Positions 35,815-43,733 are shown, numbered from the stretch's first letter. The stretch is 64,000 bases of DNA from Marinicrinis sediminis (GCF_042685085.1 NZ_JBHUMM010000007.1:124001-188000); one strand, 5' to 3'. The notes: a model not told the origin generated them from the sequence alone. Translations and numbers: made by a program.

Positions 35815-36435
35815 TCAGGACGGATCATCACCTGCCTCCTCACTTGCCTTGTCCGCCTCTGCTTCAGGAAATATGATCGTGGTGACCGATCGTCTCCGCC
35901 GATCCGCTCTGGGCTTGTTCTGTGCAGCACGCTCGATCAGCTCCCGCATCTGCCGGATAAGCTGCTCATTCTCCGCATCGGACAACCAAAGCGGTACCTG
36001 GCGATAAGTGACGCCGTCTTTCATCAGTTGCGCAGAACTCTGATGCACATATTCGCCAAAATCAGCCATTACGTGGGTCGCAAATTTCATAAACAACGCG
36101 AAATGCTCTTCTGAGGACACCTTTTCCAGTGCTTGCAGCGTAAGCGGGGACTGATGCTCAGGCAGCATAAAAATTCGCTCCAGCGTCCCGCGCTTTCTGA
36201 TCTGTTCGGTCACGGTAATGAGGTGGGCCTGCTCCAGCACTTGTATGTGGCGGTACAAGGTCGCTTGGGATACGTCATCCAATCGTTCCAGCAGCTGTTT
36301 CGCTGTCAATTGAGCTCCATCCACCAAGGCCTGAATAATCCGCATCCGTACAGGATGCAAAATGAGCTTTTCCAGTCTTTCCGGTCTATCTGATCTATTT
36401 GGCTTTTCCGACTGTTTCCCCGCATGTGTATCCAT
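35815..36435 (-). CDS. Winged-helix (ArsR-like) transcriptional regulator
   Basis: A 206-residue regulator. A winged HTH lies at residues ~20-95: LILHPVRMRIIQALVDG, then LTAKQLLERLDDVSQATLYR HIQVLEQ and LITVTEQIRKRGTLERIF. The C-terminal half is helical with a basic/acidic tail and no metal-site Cys pair, so it is not a classic metal-sensing ArsR. The ATG at 36435 is 5 bases after AGGTGG; a GTG nine bases earlier is the alternative. It is divergent from the MarR gene and upstream of eda on the same strand, but the eda promoter lies between. Target unknown. Confidence 0.75.
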   Translation of the reverse strand: MDTHAGKQSEKPNRSDRPERLEKLILHPVRMRIIQALVDGAQLTAKQLLERLDDVSQATLYRHIQVLEQAHLITVTEQIRKRGTLERIFMLPEHQSPLTLQALEKVSSEEHFALFMKFATHVMADFGEYVHQSSAQLMKDGVTYRQVPLWLSDAENEQLIRQMRELIERAAQNKPRADRRRRSVTTIIFPEAEADKASEEAGDDPS

Positions 36436-36517
36436 GTGTACCACCTGTCCAAAAATCTAGTATTGTGCCTTGCACTTCCCGCTATTATACCAAAATGTCC
36501 CGTCTGTCGTTAGCAAG

Positions 36518-36558
36518 TTGACCGTTGCCGATTTGTGTGCTAATTTGTATATACAAAT
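36518..36558 (+). promoter_or_regulatory. marR promoter with palindromic operator
   Basis: TTGACC (36518-36523), 17 bases, then an extended -10 TGC-TAATTT (36541-36546). The perfect palindrome ATTTGTATATACAAAT (36543-36558) covers the -10 and start site. A second copy with the same arms is at 37057-37072. Confidence 0.75.
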
Positions 36559-36600
36559 GATGATGACCCGAGCAGAATGATTAGTAAAGGATGGGATGAC

Positions 36601-37041
36601 ATGACAGAAGAAGAAAGTGTGTTGATGAACTGCCTGTTCTTCACAACCAATCGGTTTGCACGCAACATTACCAAAATGGCCGATCAGATGTTTGACTTTG
36701 ATGATCTCGCTCCTTCTTATCTGTACATGATCTTTGTCATCCATTTTCACCCGAAACTTACACAAAAGGATCTATGTCAAAGGCTGTCGATTGCTCCTTC
36801 TACCAGTACCCGATTCATCGATAAGCTGGAAAAGAAAAAGCTGGTCACGCGTCATGTGATCGGCAAAGAAACCGCCATTTCCTTGACGGATGAAGGAGAG
36901 CGCATGTATGAGCAGTTTAGACAAGCCTTGAAGAGCTTTTTTGACGCTTATGCGGCCTCCATCGGTCGTGAATTCAGCCTGGAGCTCAGTAAAATGCTGC
37001 ATGAAGCGAGTGTGAAACTGGAGACAGACAGAGACATCTAA
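36601..37041 (+). CDS. MarR-family transcriptional regulator
   Basis: A 146-residue dimeric winged-helix regulator. The HTH is at residues ~50-85 (LTQKDLCQRLSIAPSTSTRF then IDKLEKKKLVTRHV) with the wing at ~90-100 (KETAISLTDEGERM). No conserved redox Cys of the OhrR position is obvious, though one Cys occurs in LMNCLFFTT near residue 12. The ATG at 36601 follows AAAGGA by 9 bases. Palindromes ATTTGTA-NN-TACAAAT before this gene and before the SDR gene 72 bases downstream indicate that it represses itself and the SDR/oxidoreductase pair, a set-up common for quinone or electrophile stress. Confidence 0.88.
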   Translation: MTEEESVLMNCLFFTTNRFARNITKMADQMFDFDDLAPSYLYMIFVIHFHPKLTQKDLCQRLSIAPSTSTRFIDKLEKKKLVTRHVIGKETAISLTDEGERMYEQFRQALKSFFDAYAASIGREFSLELSKMLHEASVKLETDRDI

Positions 37042-37047
37042 TTTTTT

Positions 37048-37077
37048 TTAACCTTAATTTGTATGTACAAATATAAA
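37048..37077 (+). promoter_or_regulatory. Second MarR operator, in the SDR promoter
   Basis: ATTTGTATGTACAAAT (37057-37072) fills the spacer between TTAACC (37048-37053) and TATAAA (37072-37077), 18 bases apart. Same arms as the operator at 36543-36558. Confidence 0.7.
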
Positions 37078-37112
37078 TCAAAATTTCCCCATAGGGGACA
37101 GGAGGAATCCGA

Positions 37113-37823
37113 ATGAAAGACAAAACGATGCTGATTATCGGGGCTGGACCTGGCATCAGTCTACACACAGCCAGAAAGTTTGGGAAAGCGGGATATAAGA
37201 TTGCCCTTGTTGCGCGCTCCATCGAAACGCTCCAGCGCTATGAAGAAGAGCTGGCCGCGCAGGGAATCATGGCCAAGACTTCTGTAGGGGATGCCTCGCA
37301 AGCATCCAGCCTACGCGGGGCCATTGATCGGGTGATTGGTGCATTTGGACGTATCGATGTACTGCTCTACAATGCTGCTGCGGGAACGCCGGGTATGCCG
37401 ACCCAAGTGGAGGTATCTGATCTGCTGCATGATTTTCAGATCAGTGTGGGAGGGGCACTGACAAGTGTACAGGCGGTTGTTCCGCATATGAAGGAAGGGG
37501 CCATTCTGCTGACGGGCGGAGGTCTGGCCTTGCAGCCACATGCTTCGTATTCGTCGCTGGCCATTAGCAAAGCCGGTTTGCGCAGTCTCTCCTACAGTCT
37601 GCATCAGGAACTGCAACCTGTGGGTATCTATGTGGGCACCTTAACCGTAAATGGATTCGTACAAGAAGGAAGCGGTTTGACAGCCAACCATGCCGCCGAA
37701 GCCTTTTATCGCATGTCGCAGGAACGTACCGATATCGAAGTGATACTTAAAGCTGAAATGCTTGAAGCCAAATCACTGGAAACTGAAATGCTTGAAAATA
37801 AAATACTGGAAACTAAAAAATAA
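37113..37823 (+). CDS. Short-chain dehydrogenase/reductase (SDR)
   Basis: A 236-residue SDR. Cofactor motif MLIIGAGPGISLHTARKFG (residues 6-24, a GxGxG variant), NAAAG near 88 and a Ser-Tyr-x-x-x-Lys-like stretch HASYSSLAISKAG near 145-157, in which the Tyr of the YxxxK motif is replaced by SSLAISK spacing, so the active site is atypical. AGGAGG precedes the ATG. The last ~23 residues are an Glu/Leu-rich tail made by a 30-bp tandem duplication and are unusual for the family. It is followed after 25 bases by a flavodoxin-fold oxidoreductase, and both lie behind a MarR operator. Confidence 0.82.
   Translation: MKDKTMLIIGAGPGISLHTARKFGKAGYKIALVARSIETLQRYEEELAAQGIMAKTSVGDASQASSLRGAIDRVIGAFGRIDVLLYNAAAGTPGMPTQVEVSDLLHDFQISVGGALTSVQAVVPHMKEGAILLTGGGLALQPHASYSSLAISKAGLRSLSYSLHQELQPVGIYVGTLTVNGFVQEGSGLTANHAAEAFYRMSQERTDIEVILKAEMLEAKSLETEMLENKILETKK
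37753..37814 (+). repeat. 30-bp tandem duplication within the SDR gene end
   Basis: Two 30-base units (37753-37782 and 37783-37812) agree at 25 of 30 positions and encode EMLEAKSLET and EMLENKILET. Length is a multiple of three, so the frame is kept. Confidence 0.85.
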
Positions 37824-37848
37824 TCCGATCTGAAAGGTGAGATTCCCT

Positions 37849-38367
37849 ATGAAGACACAGGTCATCGTTGCACACCCCCATTTGGAAAACTCAAAAATAA
37901 ACAAGGCATGGATGGAGCGACTAAAACAGGAGGAAAATATGACGGTTCATGATCTGTACGGCGCTTATCCGACCGGAAGGATTGACAAAGAACAAGAGCA
38001 GACACGTTTGCTGGCTCACGAGCGAGTGGTCTTTCAGTTTCCGCTTTATTGGTACAGCAGCCCCTCCCTGCTGAAGGAATGGCAGGATGTCGTGCTGGAG
38101 TACGGCTGGGCTTACGGAGCCAAAGGCGACAAGCTGCATGGAAAAACATTCATGCTGGCCATTTCCACCGGTGGTCCGGCGCCCGCTTACCAGGCCGGCG
38201 GATATAATCAGTACAGTATAAGTGAACTGACCAAGCCTTTCCAGGCTATGGCAAACTTGACTGGCATGAAGTTTCGCCCTTCATTCGTACTGCACGGCGT
38301 ACATCCCCTGACGGACGAGCAGATTCAGGAAAGCGCTGAAGACCTAGTACGCACCTTGCAAGATTGA
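37849..38367 (+). CDS. NAD(P)H oxidoreductase, flavodoxin-like fold (KefF/MdaB type)
   Basis: A 172-residue FMN-dependent quinone reductase-type protein. TQVIVAHPHLENSKINKAW at the front is the FMN phosphate loop, VVFQFPLYWYSSPSLLKEW (~60-80) binds the flavin ring, and LAISTGGPAPAYQAGGYN (~105-122) is the second loop. Such proteins reduce quinones by two electrons. The ATG at 37849 follows AAAGGTGAG; a GTG 12 bases earlier overlaps that site. Co-transcribed with the SDR and probably MarR-controlled, which fits electrophile detoxification. Confidence 0.88.
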   Translation: MKTQVIVAHPHLENSKINKAWMERLKQEENMTVHDLYGAYPTGRIDKEQEQTRLLAHERVVFQFPLYWYSSPSLLKEWQDVVLEYGWAYGAKGDKLHGKTFMLAISTGGPAPAYQAGGYNQYSISELTKPFQAMANLTGMKFRPSFVLHGVHPLTDEQIQESAEDLVRTLQD

Positions 38368-38442
38368 GCGCATTCATCCTGAATTAGCCGGTATCATACA
38401 AAATTGAGCTTGTTCATCCTAATTCAATCTGTACCATGCAAA
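38363..38442. repeat. 40-bp imperfect tandem duplication after the oxidoreductase stop
   Basis: Units starting ATTGAGC at 38363 and 38403 share TTCATCCT, AATT and TAYCATRCAAA in register. The first unit includes the gene's stop codon, and the second runs into the terminator. Confidence 0.7.
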
Positions 38443-38478
38443 ACGCCTCCTGGCCAGATACACAGGAGGCGTTCTTTG
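38442..38478 (+). terminator. Terminator of the SDR/oxidoreductase unit
   Basis: Perfect inverted repeat AACGCCTCCTG (38442-38452) with CAGGAGGCGTT (38463-38473), then CTTTG. The convergent formate-channel gene ends at 38524. Confidence 0.85.
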
Positions 38479-38523
38479 TCAGGACCTGTCACAATACGGG
38501 ATCAAGCCCCACGAGAGGGGTGA

Positions 38524-39321
38524 TCAGGCATCGGGAGAAGGTTCCGATTTTTTGCGGTTGATAAAGGCATATACGGCACCCATGAAGAGTCCGCCCCCAA
38601 CGAGGTTGCCCAGAGTAACCGGAATAATATTGTGAACAAAGCCGGCCATCGAGATCTTGTCCGGATGCTCCGATACGAGCGCAATCGCGAACGAGGCCAT
38701 ATTGGCAATGCTATGTTCGTACCCGGAGATGAAGAATCCGAACACGTACAGCATCATGGTAAACATCTTCGCCCCGTCTCCCTGCTGAGTCATCGGAATG
38801 AAGAAAGCCAGACAGACCATCCAGTTACAAAGGATGCCCCGAAAAAAAAGTTCCATCGTCGGAGCCGTCATTTTCTTGGCTACAATCACCATCAGCATCG
38901 AGTCCGCATCGGCATGCGCAAACAAGCCTGCCGCCAAAATTAAAAAAGCAAATAAAAATGCGCCAATGAGATTCCCTGTGTAGCTGAACAGCCACAGTTT
39001 GATCGCATCGATCCAGGAGCTTCTCTTGCGCAGAGCTGCATACGTAAAATAAAAGGTGTTACCCGTAAACAAGTCCCCGCCCCCGTAAGCAATCAGGATA
39101 ATCGCGCCACCAAATGTAAAGGCGGCAAGCGGATACGCCCAAGGGGAATGCACCTGATAAAATAAATCTCCTGTCGTAAAGGCCACCACAACTCCCATGC
39201 CGATAAACATGCTTGCGATGATGGCTCTCAGCATAAATTGAGGCCAGCTGGTGTTCAGAATCTTTCTCTTCTTCAGAGCCAGCTCTTCTACCTGTAGCAG
39301 TGCGCTCTCCAAATTATTCAT
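38524..39321 (-). CDS. Formate/nitrite transporter (FNT) family channel
   Basis: A 265-residue membrane channel with six helices. FNT signatures: AFTTGDLFYQVHSPWAYPLA region, GGGDLFTGNTFYFTYAAL (~80-97), FFRGILCNWMVCLAFF (~165-180) and GYEHSIANM (~205), which carry the Lys/His and constriction residues. It exchanges formate, nitrite or related anions. The ATG at 39321 lies 10 bases after GAGGGAG; a TTG nine bases earlier is rejected. It stands alone; a TGTGA-N6-TCATT sequence lies upstream at 39385-39400. Confidence 0.9.
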   Translation of the reverse strand: MNNLESALLQVEELALKKRKILNTSWPQFMLRAIIASMFIGMGVVVAFTTGDLFYQVHSPWAYPLAAFTFGGAIILIAYGGGDLFTGNTFYFTYAALRKRSSWIDAIKLWLFSYTGNLIGAFLFAFLILAAGLFAHADADSMLMVIVAKKMTAPTMELFFRGILCNWMVCLAFFIPMTQQGDGAKMFTMMLYVFGFFISGYEHSIANMASFAIALVSEHPDKISMAGFVHNIIPVTLGNLVGGGLFMGAVYAFINRKKSEPSPDA

Positions 39322-39384
39322 GGCTCTCAAACTCCCTCTATATATTTGTCTCTACTTAAACTATCACATTTCCAGGACGGAAGA

Positions 39385-39400
39385 TGTGACAATCGTCATT
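39385..39400. promoter_or_regulatory. Weak FNR/CRP-like dyad upstream of the FNT gene
   Basis: TGTGA-CAATCG-TCATT fits TGTGA-N6-TCACA at 8 of 10 positions, 64 bases upstream of the start. No well-placed -10 box was found, so this is tentative. Confidence 0.3.
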
Positions 39401-39405
39401 GCTAC

Positions 39406-39450
39406 AAAAATCAACAAGCCGCTATTCCCCTTAGCAGGAACAGACGGCTT
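39406..39450 (-). terminator. Terminator of the GntR gene
   Basis: On the minus strand AAGCCG and CGGCTT (39445-39450 and 39416-39421) flank a longer imperfect stem with CTGTTCC/GGAATAG, followed by GTTGATTTTT. It lies 32 bases past the GntR stop. Confidence 0.6.
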
Positions 39451-39481
39451 GCCTTTTAAGCAATATGGCGTTGTTTTCTCG

Positions 39482-40156
39482 TTACACGGATGGACTGAAA
39501 TAGGTAGGGTACGCTTCCTTCAATTTCTCCTGATCAATCTGAACGGTATTCAGATGCTTTTGCACGAGCTGTTCAGCCAGTTCCATATCATGCAGCTCAA
39601 TCGCCCGGGCAATCTGCTGATGCTCGCCAACTACCTGCACCCAGTCCAGGCTGGTGGTGTACTGTAGCATACGCAGACGGTTCAAGTGAGCATCCATGGA
39701 ATAAATCAGTTTCCATATTCTATGCTTCCCACATCCAATGAAAATCCATTCATGGAATTCTCCATCCAGCTCATAAAGCTTCTTCATATCTTTGGTTTTG
39801 GCGTAGATTTCCTGCATCGCCAGGTTGGAGTGAATCTCATGCAGGATGGCCTCAGGAATCCGCTCGGCAGCTTCACGGATTACGGCTCGCTCCAGCTGCT
39901 CTCTCATGAATCTGGCTTCTTCCACAAGAGATAAATCAATGCGGGAAATGGTGGTTCCCTTCTGCGGATAAATTTCAACCAGTTCTTCCTGGGACAAGCG
40001 AATGAGCGCTTCCCGAATCGGGGTGCGACTGACTTTCAGAGACTCCGCCATTTCATTCTCACTGATGGTCATGCCAGGCGCCAGGCTCAAATCGATTATT
40101 TTTTCTTTCAGTATATTGTATACCGTATCTCTCGTGGATGTTTTGACAGACTTCAT
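39482..40156 (-). CDS. GntR-family (FadR subfamily) regulator, probable KDG-operon regulator
   Basis: A 224-residue regulator: winged HTH at residues 8-75 (TRDTVYNILKEKIIDLSLAP, ENEMAESLKVSRTPIREALI) and an all-helical FCD effector domain (~85-215) with metal/ligand residues Asp and His in YELDGEFHEWIF and His in GEHQQIARAIE. FadR-subfamily members of this kind bind sugar acids or keto acids. GGGAGG precedes the ATG. Its promoter -10 box is covered by a sequence matching the eda operator at 13 of 14 bases. I therefore infer that it controls both itself and eda-kdgK-AKR-malL, 4 kb away, probably with KDG or a related compound as effector. Confidence 0.88.
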   Translation of the reverse strand: MKSVKTSTRDTVYNILKEKIIDLSLAPGMTISENEMAESLKVSRTPIREALIRLSQEELVEIYPQKGTTISRIDLSLVEEARFMREQLERAVIREAAERIPEAILHEIHSNLAMQEIYAKTKDMKKLYELDGEFHEWIFIGCGKHRIWKLIYSMDAHLNRLRMLQYTTSLDWVQVVGEHQQIARAIELHDMELAEQLVQKHLNTVQIDQEKLKEAYPTYFSPSV

Positions 40157-40180
40157 GACCGGGAACCTCCCATAATGGTG

Positions 40181-40216
40181 TACTTCTATACTAGTTCACC
40201 CCAACTGGAATTTCAA
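40181..40216 (-). promoter_or_regulatory. gntR promoter with operator shared with eda
   Basis: On the minus strand TTGAAA (40216-40211), 17 bases, TAGTAT (40193-40188). TACTTCTATACTAG (40181-40194) matches TACTTGTATACTAG of the eda promoter at 13 of 14 bases and covers the -10 box, 25-38 bases before the ATG. Confidence 0.75.
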
Positions 40217-40356
40217 TCCGTTTTATGGAAGGACAGGATTTCTCATCTCTTTTTATAATAGACATTCACCCAGTATGCCCTTCATGCATACGCTAATCGA
40301 AAGAGATCGTGGACATGAAACGACGCTCAGAATGAAACGGAAATGAGGAGAGAAGC

Positions 40357-41646
40357 ATGCAGATTCATGTGATTCAGCCAGGTCAAACGTTGTTCGGTCT
40401 GGCACAGGCATACGGCGTATCGATCGCACAAATTGCCGAGGCCAATGACATTCAGGCTGATCAGACGCTGGTCGTCGGACAGGCACTCGTCCTGCCCATC
40501 ACCGGCTCCTATTACTGGGTTCAGTCGGGGGACAGCTGGTATACCCTCTCACAGAAATTCGGCATCCCGTATCCCACGCTTGCCGCTGTGAACCAGATCA
40601 GTGTCAGCCAGCCGCTGCAAATCGGGACCCGCCTGTATATACCGCCCGCCAACAAGCGCCCGGCAGAGTTCAATGCCTATATCGAACCGCGTGGCGAGAG
40701 CGTCTCCAGCGACCTGCTTCAGGCAGCCAGGGAGGCAGCTCCCCACCTGACCTATCTCGCCCCGTTCAGTTTCCAGATTCAACGGGACGGCTCCCTGAAG
40801 GCTCCGCCGCTGACCGGCTTATCCCAGATCGCTGCGAATCAGCAGGTAACCCTGATGATGGTCGTTACTAATCTCGAAGGGGATCAGTTCAGCAATGAGC
40901 TGGGCCGTATCATCCTAAACAGCGAAGAGCTGCAGAATCGATTGCTCGATCAAATCTTGCGCACAGCCAGGCAGCTCGGATTCCGGGATATCCATTTTGA
41001 CATGGAATTTCTGCGACCCGCAGACAAAGAAGCCTACAACCGCTTCTTACGCAAGGCTGCAGACCGCATCCATCAGGAGGGCTATTTGATTTCCACTGCA
41101 CTGGCTCCCAAAACCAGCGCGCAGCAGACCGGGGAGTGGTATACCGCTCACGACTACCGCGCCCATGGCGAAATCGTGGATTTTGTGGTCATTATGACAT
41201 ACGAGTGGGGATACAGCGGGGGTCCTCCCATGCCCGTGTCGCCCATCGGGCCGGTTCGTCAGGTGTTGGAATATGCCCTCACCGAAATGCCCGGCTCGAA
41301 AATCATGATGGGGCAAAATCTGTATGGATATGACTGGACGCTGCCGTATGTGCCGGGCGGTCCGTACGCCAAAGCGCTCAGCCCGCAGGCTGCCATCGCG
41401 CTTGCACGCAAGGAAAACAGCGCCATCCAGTATGATTACAAGGCCCAGGCGCCGTTCTTCCGTTATATCGATGATGAGGGAAAAGGACATATCGTATGGT
41501 TTGAGGATGCCAGATCGATTCTCGCCAAGTTCAAGCTGCTAAAAGAGCTCGGTCTCAGAGGGGTGAGCTACTGGAAGCTTGGCCTGGATTTTCCGCAGAA
41601 CTGGCTGCTCATCGAAGATCAATTCAACGTCGTCAAGCGTTCATAG
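40357..41646 (+). CDS. LysM-GH18 spore peptidoglycan hydrolase (SleL/YaaH-like)
   Basis: A 429-residue protein with two N-terminal LysM repeats (residues 2-47, IHVIQPGQTLFGLAQAYGVS; and 52-96, YYWVQSGDSWYTLSQKFGIP) and a GH18 barrel (~105-425). The catalytic region is FRDIHFDMEFLRP (~210), with Glu as acid. Conserved VVIMTYEWGYSGGPPMPVSP and GLRGVSYWKLGLDFPQ also match YaaH/SleL enzymes, N-acetylglucosaminidases acting on spore cortex during germination. No signal peptide is present, as in the mother-cell-made homologues. GAGGAG precedes the ATG. Confidence 0.9.
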   Translation: MQIHVIQPGQTLFGLAQAYGVSIAQIAEANDIQADQTLVVGQALVLPITGSYYWVQSGDSWYTLSQKFGIPYPTLAAVNQISVSQPLQIGTRLYIPPANKRPAEFNAYIEPRGESVSSDLLQAAREAAPHLTYLAPFSFQIQRDGSLKAPPLTGLSQIAANQQVTLMMVVTNLEGDQFSNELGRIILNSEELQNRLLDQILRTARQLGFRDIHFDMEFLRPADKEAYNRFLRKAADRIHQEGYLISTALAPKTSAQQTGEWYTAHDYRAHGEIVDFVVIMTYEWGYSGGPPMPVSPIGPVRQVLEYALTEMPGSKIMMGQNLYGYDWTLPYVPGGPYAKALSPQAAIALARKENSAIQYDYKAQAPFFRYIDDEGKGHIVWFEDARSILAKFKLLKELGLRGVSYWKLGLDFPQNWLLIEDQFNVVKRS

Positions 41647-41685
41647 CCCGCCATTCAGAGCGGTTCCCCTGTCCACCCGCATTCA

Positions 41686-43602
41686 TCAAGTTCGCAGGGA
41701 GGAGGCAGGGGTATTTCCGCTGGATGAGGCGGACAGGCCGGAGTCGGCAGGCCAGTGCAGCTGCGTCTGTCTCTGCTTCCACAGTTGTGCATATTTGCCG
41801 TTTCTGGTCAGCAGCACATCCTCGGTTCCGTGCTCTTCCACGCGACCTTTATTCATCACCCAGATCTGATCCATCTCTCTCAATCCCGTCAGGCGATGCG
41901 TGACCCAAACAACTGTTTTATCCCGGAGTACCGATTTCATGCTGTTGTAAAAGGCGCGTTCCGTGATCGGGTCCAGTCCAGTCGTCGGTTCGTCAAAGCA
42001 TACGATGCGGGCATCCTTCAGGAGCGTTCTGGCCAGAGATAGACGCTGCTGCTCTCCTCCTGAAAATCGCGTTCCCCATTCTCCGACAATCGTCTCGTAG
42101 CCTTGCGGCAAGGCAGCAATCGTGTCATGGATCAGTGCCTGACGAGCTGCTTCCTCAAGTTCCGCCTGCGTGGCATCCGGTTTAGCCAACCGCAAATTAT
42201 CGGCAATCGAGGCATGGAACAAATACGGATTTTGCGGCATATACGCGATGCCTTCTCTCACATTTTCCTCTGTGATCTGGTGAATATCCATGCCATTCAG
42301 CCTGATCTCTCCCTGTTCATGCTGACGGAGCTTGAGCAGCAGCTGCAACAGGGTACTCTTGCCCGAGCCGCTTTCGCCTACGATCGCCACATGCGCCCCT
42401 TCCGGAATGGTCATCGACACCTGCTGCAATGCCGGACAGCTTTGCTGCGGATAGGCGTACGTCACTTCTGTCAGTTCAAAAGCGGTTTGCGAAGAACGTT
42501 CAGAATCAGGCAACTCTGAATGCACAGACGGAGAATATGGATCATCAGAGCGCCGAACAGCCTGCTGATCTATTGTCTGATCTGTTATCTGATCTGTTTG
42601 CTGATCCGTTAACGGTGCACGATCTTCCTGCCCTTTATCGGCAAATGCGTTCCCCTTCGCCAAACGCAGCAGACGGCGACCTGCTGCAACGGTCTGATCC
42701 CATTCCATAAAGGCCAGCGGGAGCGGCATGATGGCTTCAAAGCAAGCCAGGGCAACCAGGGTAATCGTCGGAAGGGCGATCCCCCCGATTTCCCCACTGG
42801 CTGTCAACGGAATAGCCAATAGCAGGGTTAGCCACATCGCGATGTGACTGACACCGAACATGAGGCCCGAGCTGACACTGCTGATGCCGCCCATTTTACG
42901 CTGAACGCGGGAGAGTTCTTCTTGTGTTGCCTCCAGCTGATTCAGCTTGTCATCCAGTTTGCCGTAGGCAGTCAGTTCCCCCATTCCCGCAATCAGGTCG
43001 GAGGTTTCCGTATAGAGCTCTGACCGAACCGCCACATGGCGATCCCCCCATTGCCGGGTAGCCCGGCGATTCCACCACGGAATGGCGATCCCGGCGAGCG
43101 TCATCATCGCAAGCAGTACCAGGCCTAATGTAAGGTCATAGCTTCCCAGAATGACAAATCCCAACAACGCGGTCAGCACCGCAATGACAGGCGGAGACAA
43201 CACTCTCAAATATACGTTTTGCATCTGATCAACATCATTCATGACGGAATTCAATACATCTCCACTGCGATGCTCCTCCAGCAACCGTACGGCATGAGGC
43301 TCCATCCCGGTATACAGCCACACGCGAAGTCTGGCCAAAATACGAAAGGTGAGATCGTGAGAGGCCAGACGCTCCAGATAACGAAAGACGCCCCTGCTCA
43401 ATCCGAAGAAACGCACCCCGACAATCGGCATCCAGAGCAGCAAGACCGTTTCCGGTTGCAGCGCAGCCGATGCAATCAGGTAGCCGGAGGTGCCCATCAA
43501 GCCAACATTCGTTCCTACGGTGAGAAAACCAAACAGCACAGACAGTGCCACCAGCCACTTATGAGGGAAGATAAAGCGAAGCAGTTCCCTGATGATATTC
43601 AT
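41686..43602 (-). CDS. cydC: CydC subunit of the CydDC heterodimeric ABC exporter
   Basis: A 638-residue ABC half-transporter exporting thiols/haem-related compounds for cytochrome bd assembly. Membrane domain at residues ~1-325 (FIFPHKWLVALSVLFGFLTV, VLNSVMNDVDQMQNVYLR), nucleotide-binding domain at ~380-610 with Walker A GESGSGKST, signature FSGGEQQRLSLAR and Walker B IVCFDEPTTGLD. Between them lies an extended ~50-residue linker rich in Asp, Thr and Gln encoded by four 12-bp repeats. The start at 43602 follows GGGGGAGG. Last gene of cydABDC, 131 bases after cydD. Confidence 0.9.
   Translation of the reverse strand: MNIIRELLRFIFPHKWLVALSVLFGFLTVGTNVGLMGTSGYLIASAALQPETVLLLWMPIVGVRFFGLSRGVFRYLERLASHDLTFRILARLRVWLYTGMEPHAVRLLEEHRSGDVLNSVMNDVDQMQNVYLRVLSPPVIAVLTALLGFVILGSYDLTLGLVLLAMMTLAGIAIPWWNRRATRQWGDRHVAVRSELYTETSDLIAGMGELTAYGKLDDKLNQLEATQEELSRVQRKMGGISSVSSGLMFGVSHIAMWLTLLLAIPLTASGEIGGIALPTITLVALACFEAIMPLPLAFMEWDQTVAAGRRLLRLAKGNAFADKGQEDRAPLTDQQTDQITDQTIDQQAVRRSDDPYSPSVHSELPDSERSSQTAFELTEVTYAYPQQSCPALQQVSMTIPEGAHVAIVGESGSGKSTLLQLLLKLRQHEQGEIRLNGMDIHQITEENVREGIAYMPQNPYLFHASIADNLRLAKPDATQAELEEAARQALIHDTIAALPQGYETIVGEWGTRFSGGEQQRLSLARTLLKDARIVCFDEPTTGLDPITERAFYNSMKSVLRDKTVVWVTHRLTGLREMDQIWVMNKGRVEEHGTEDVLLTRNGKYAQLWKQRQTQLHWPADSGLSASSSGNTPASSLRT
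42566..42613 (-). repeat. Four 12-bp repeats in the CydC linker
   Basis: Units beginning TGATC start at 42566, 42578, 42590 and 42602; consensus TGATCTGTTNNC. They encode TDQ/IDQ repeats between the membrane and ATPase domains, and the frame is kept for any copy number. Confidence 0.9.
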
Positions 43603-43642
43603 TTGTCCTCCCCCTCTCCAAGTTTGCGCTCGTTCCCGCACC

Positions 43643-43713
43643 CTTCCATCTATCCTGCAAATGATTTTTCCTTCTACTCTTCCATCTATTTTTCAATCCA
43701 ATCTTCCATCTAT
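43643..43713. repeat. Three copies of an 11-mer in the cydD-cydC gap
   Basis: CTTCCATCTAT occurs at 43643-43653, 43679-43689 and 43703-43713. The spacings of 36 and 24 bases are multiples of 12. They fill the 131-base gap between the genes, before the cydC ribosome site. Confidence 0.85.
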
Positions 43714-43733
43714 GTGTTTGCGGACAGCCGCCT

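Noticed and set aside
38363..38442. Attachment-site-like direct repeat
   Set aside because: The copies are adjacent with no integrase or tRNA nearby; a local tandem duplication explains them.
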